Assembly: GCA_020348185.1 (NCBI GenBank)
Contig: CP070743.1
Span: forward strand, 1,773,389 to 1,781,248
DNA from: Nitrospirota bacterium
Lineage (GTDB): Bacteria; Nitrospirota; Nitrospiria; Nitrospirales; UBA8639
Direction: 5' to 3'
Length of the DNA stretch: 7,860 nucleotides
Shown here: one piece after another, positions 6,596 through 7,860 of the stretch
Layout of the letters: every line of letters begins with the position of its first letter
Position numbering within the stretch: position 1 is the first letter of the stretch
Program-made: the position numbers and the translations under genes
Notes under the pieces: model-generated
What the model saw: only the letters and a program-made list of their open reading frames with translations
Database searches by the model: none
Told to the model about the DNA's origin: nothing

Positions 6596-7107
6596 ACACT
6601 CTGGTTTTTTTCTACTTTGCGGGTGTGATCGTCTTGACTGCATCCCTCGTGGTCGCGCTTCGAAACCCCATTTATAGTGCTCTTTCCCTCCTCGTGATGT
6701 TTTTTCATGTGGCCGGCTTGTATGTCACGTTGCATGCTGAATTCTTGGCTGCTATCCAGATTATCGTATACGCGGGCGCGATTCTTGTCCTGTATCTCTT
6801 TGTGGTGATGTTATTGAATGTCAAGCGAGAAGAGCGATTTCATCAGCAACGGACGGTGGGGGTGTTTCTCGGTCTGACGTTGCTGGCGGAAGGCCTGTTG
6901 CTCTCATTTCGAGGCGAAGGACCGAAGTTCGGTAGGGAACAATCGGCCGAATCCGTGCCGGCGGTGGTCGGGAACACCGAAGGGATCGGAGAAGTCCTCT
7001 ATTCCACCTACCTGTTCCCCTTTGAAATTGCCTCATTGATCCTCTTGGTGGCGATGATTGGAGCCGTCATCTTAACGAAAAAGGGAATTATGGAGTCCAA
7101 GTCTTAA
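6592..7107 (+). CDS. nuoJ: NADH-quinone oxidoreductase subunit J
   Basis: A 171-residue membrane protein with five hydrophobic helices (about 2-22, 29-46, 50-76, 88-106, 139-161). The family marks are RNPIYSALSLLVMFF (24-38), the highly conserved third helix AEFLAAIQIIVYAGAILVLY (49-68) with the Tyr-Ala-Gly region that forms the pi-bulge in structures, and FPFEIASLILLVAMIGAVIL (142-161) in the last helix. NuoJ lies between NuoH and NuoK, and conformational change in its third helix is thought to control proton access in the membrane arm. The loop between helices 4 and 5 (about 107-138) is polar and glycine-rich, as is usual and variable in the family. Start: GTG 6592, the most upstream start that gives the canonical N-terminus; a weak GGTAGG lies 8 bases upstream. 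It overlaps nuoK by one base. Confidence 0.95.
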   Translation: MNTLVFFYFAGVIVLTASLVVALRNPIYSALSLLVMFFHVAGLYVTLHAEFLAAIQIIVYAGAILVLYLFVVMLLNVKREERFHQQRTVGVFLGLTLLAEGLLLSFRGEGPKFGREQSAESVPAVVGNTEGIGEVLYSTYLFPFEIASLILLVAMIGAVILTKKGIMESKS

Positions 7108-7412
7108 TGGTCGTCCCCATTACGTATTACCTGATGTTAAGCGGATTGGTGTTTCTGATAGGACTGGTCGGAGTCTTGATCAGACGTAATATAATTATCA
7201 TTCTGCTATCCATTGAATTGATGCTGAATGCTACGAACATTAACTTTGTGGCGTTTTCTTCCTATCTGGGAAACTTATCCGGTCAGGTGTTTGTCTTTTT
7301 CGCCCTTACCGTGGCCGCAGCGGAAGTTGCCGTCGGGCTCGCCATTATTGTGGCCCTGTATCGGCATTCTGCCAGTATCAATGTGGATGACTTCCGATTG
7401 TTGAAATGGTAA
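7107..7412 (+). CDS. nuoK: NADH-quinone oxidoreductase subunit K
   Basis: A 101-residue three-helix membrane subunit (about 4-24, 28-49, 58-85), homologous to MrpC of Na+/H+ antiporters. The two buried glutamates needed for proton transfer in the family are present: E37 in LLSIELMLNATNINF and E73 in TVAAAEVAVGLAI. The C-terminus NVDDFRLLKW is typical. The ATG overlaps the nuoJ stop as TAATG, indicating translational coupling, and GGAG at 7092-7095 lies 11 bases upstream. Length equals the family norm. Very secure. Confidence 0.97.
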   Translation: MVVPITYYLMLSGLVFLIGLVGVLIRRNIIIILLSIELMLNATNINFVAFSSYLGNLSGQVFVFFALTVAAAEVAVGLAIIVALYRHSASINVDDFRLLKW

Positions 7413-7422
7413 TGGTCAGGGG

Positions 7423-7860
7423 ATGCTCTATACTTTAATCCCGCTTCTTCCACTTCTTGCGTTCATTATTATCGGGTTTTTCGGTCATTGGTTAAAAGAC
7501 CGAAGCCACCTGATTGCCGTTCCAGCGGTCCTTCTTTCCTTCCTTCTCTCTCTCGTGGCTTTCGCGGAAGTGGCGGGCGGCCGGATTTTGCACATCCCGC
7601 TTTACACGTGGGCTTCGTCCGGCGATCTCCACATTGAATTGGGCTTATATGTAGATCAATTGACGGCTGCCATGTTGCTGCTGGTGACCATTGTCAGCTC
7701 CCTCGTTCATATTTACACGATCGGATACATGCATGGAGAACCAGGGTATGCGAGGTTTTTCTCAAACATTGCCTTGTTTACCTTCTCGATGTTGATGCTG
7801 GTGATGTCCGACAATTTCCTTCAGTTGTTCGTGTTTTGGGAAGCTGTCGGCCTGTGTTCT
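7423..7860 (+). CDS. nuoL: NADH-quinone oxidoreductase subunit L, N-terminal 146 residues
   Basis: The frame is open from ATG 7423 to the window edge, encoding 146 residues of the antiporter-like (MrpA-type) proton-pumping subunit at the far end of the membrane arm. It begins MLYTLIPLLPLLAFIIIGFF, a typical NuoL first helix. It then shows LGLYVDQLTAAMLLLVTIVS (73-92), the hallmark HIYTIGYMHGEPGYARFF (96-113), and NFLQLFVFWEAVGLCS (131-146), where E140 is the conserved glutamate of the WE-x-VGLCS motif. Start choice: an ATG at 7412, overlapping the nuoK stop, reaches a stop after eight codons and is rejected. AGGGG directly abuts ATG 7423, an unusually short Shine-Dalgarno spacing, but no other start yields the canonical N-terminus. 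The gene lies 10 bases after nuoK. The remainder, including the long lateral helix, lies outside. Confidence 0.95.
   Translation, partial: MLYTLIPLLPLLAFIIIGFFGHWLKDRSHLIAVPAVLLSFLLSLVAFAEVAGGRILHIPLYTWASSGDLHIELGLYVDQLTAAMLLLVTIVSSLVHIYTIGYMHGEPGYARFFSNIALFTFSMLMLVMSDNFLQLFVFWEAVGLCS

Noticed and set aside
7412..7438. ATG overlapping the nuoK stop (TAATG) as the nuoL start
   Set aside because: This frame ends at a TAA after eight codons. The NuoL frame starts at ATG 7423.

Overview
The window is an uninterrupted piece of a respiratory complex I (NADH:quinone oxidoreductase, nuo) operon. All genes are on the + strand in the order nuoD (3' end only) - nuoE - nuoF - nuoG - [157-bp structured repeat] - nuoH - nuoI - nuoJ - nuoK - nuoL (5' part only). 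Every gene was identified from family motifs read in the translated sequence. There are no rRNA or tRNA genes, CRISPR arrays, transposases or phage genes.

Region by region: 1-130 is the end of the quinone-site subunit NuoD. Positions 146-4670 encode the electron-input (N) module: NuoE with a [2Fe-2S] site, NuoF with NADH/FMN sites and a [4Fe-4S] site, and NuoG with many Fe-S sites plus a degenerate molybdopterin-oxidoreductase fold. Positions 4671-4827 hold a GC-rich imperfect palindrome with 16-bp terminal inverted repeats (15/16 matching), starting on the first base after the nuoG stop. Positions 4898-7412 encode NuoH (quinone-chamber membrane subunit), NuoI (2x[4Fe-4S] wire), NuoJ and NuoK (small membrane subunits). 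From 7423 to the window end is the start of the antiporter-like proton-pumping subunit NuoL. Together these form the path NADH -> FMN -> Fe-S chain -> quinone, coupled to proton translocation across the cytoplasmic membrane.

Organism: the canonical nuoD-L order, moderate GC content, protein style and the type of interspersed palindromic repeat (CAGGATGTT...AACATCCTG, with a CCGCCAGCGGCG inner hairpin) suggest a Nitrospirota bacterium, most likely Nitrospira-like. This is inference from recollection, not a database result.

The window is mostly ordinary core metabolism. The points that merit a second look are the repeat between the peripheral-arm and membrane-arm genes, an expanded set of cysteines in NuoG that could hold one more [4Fe-4S] cluster than textbook complex I, and a possible 26-codon reading frame joining nuoI to nuoJ through a GTGA overlap. 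I found no evidence of an entirely new system.
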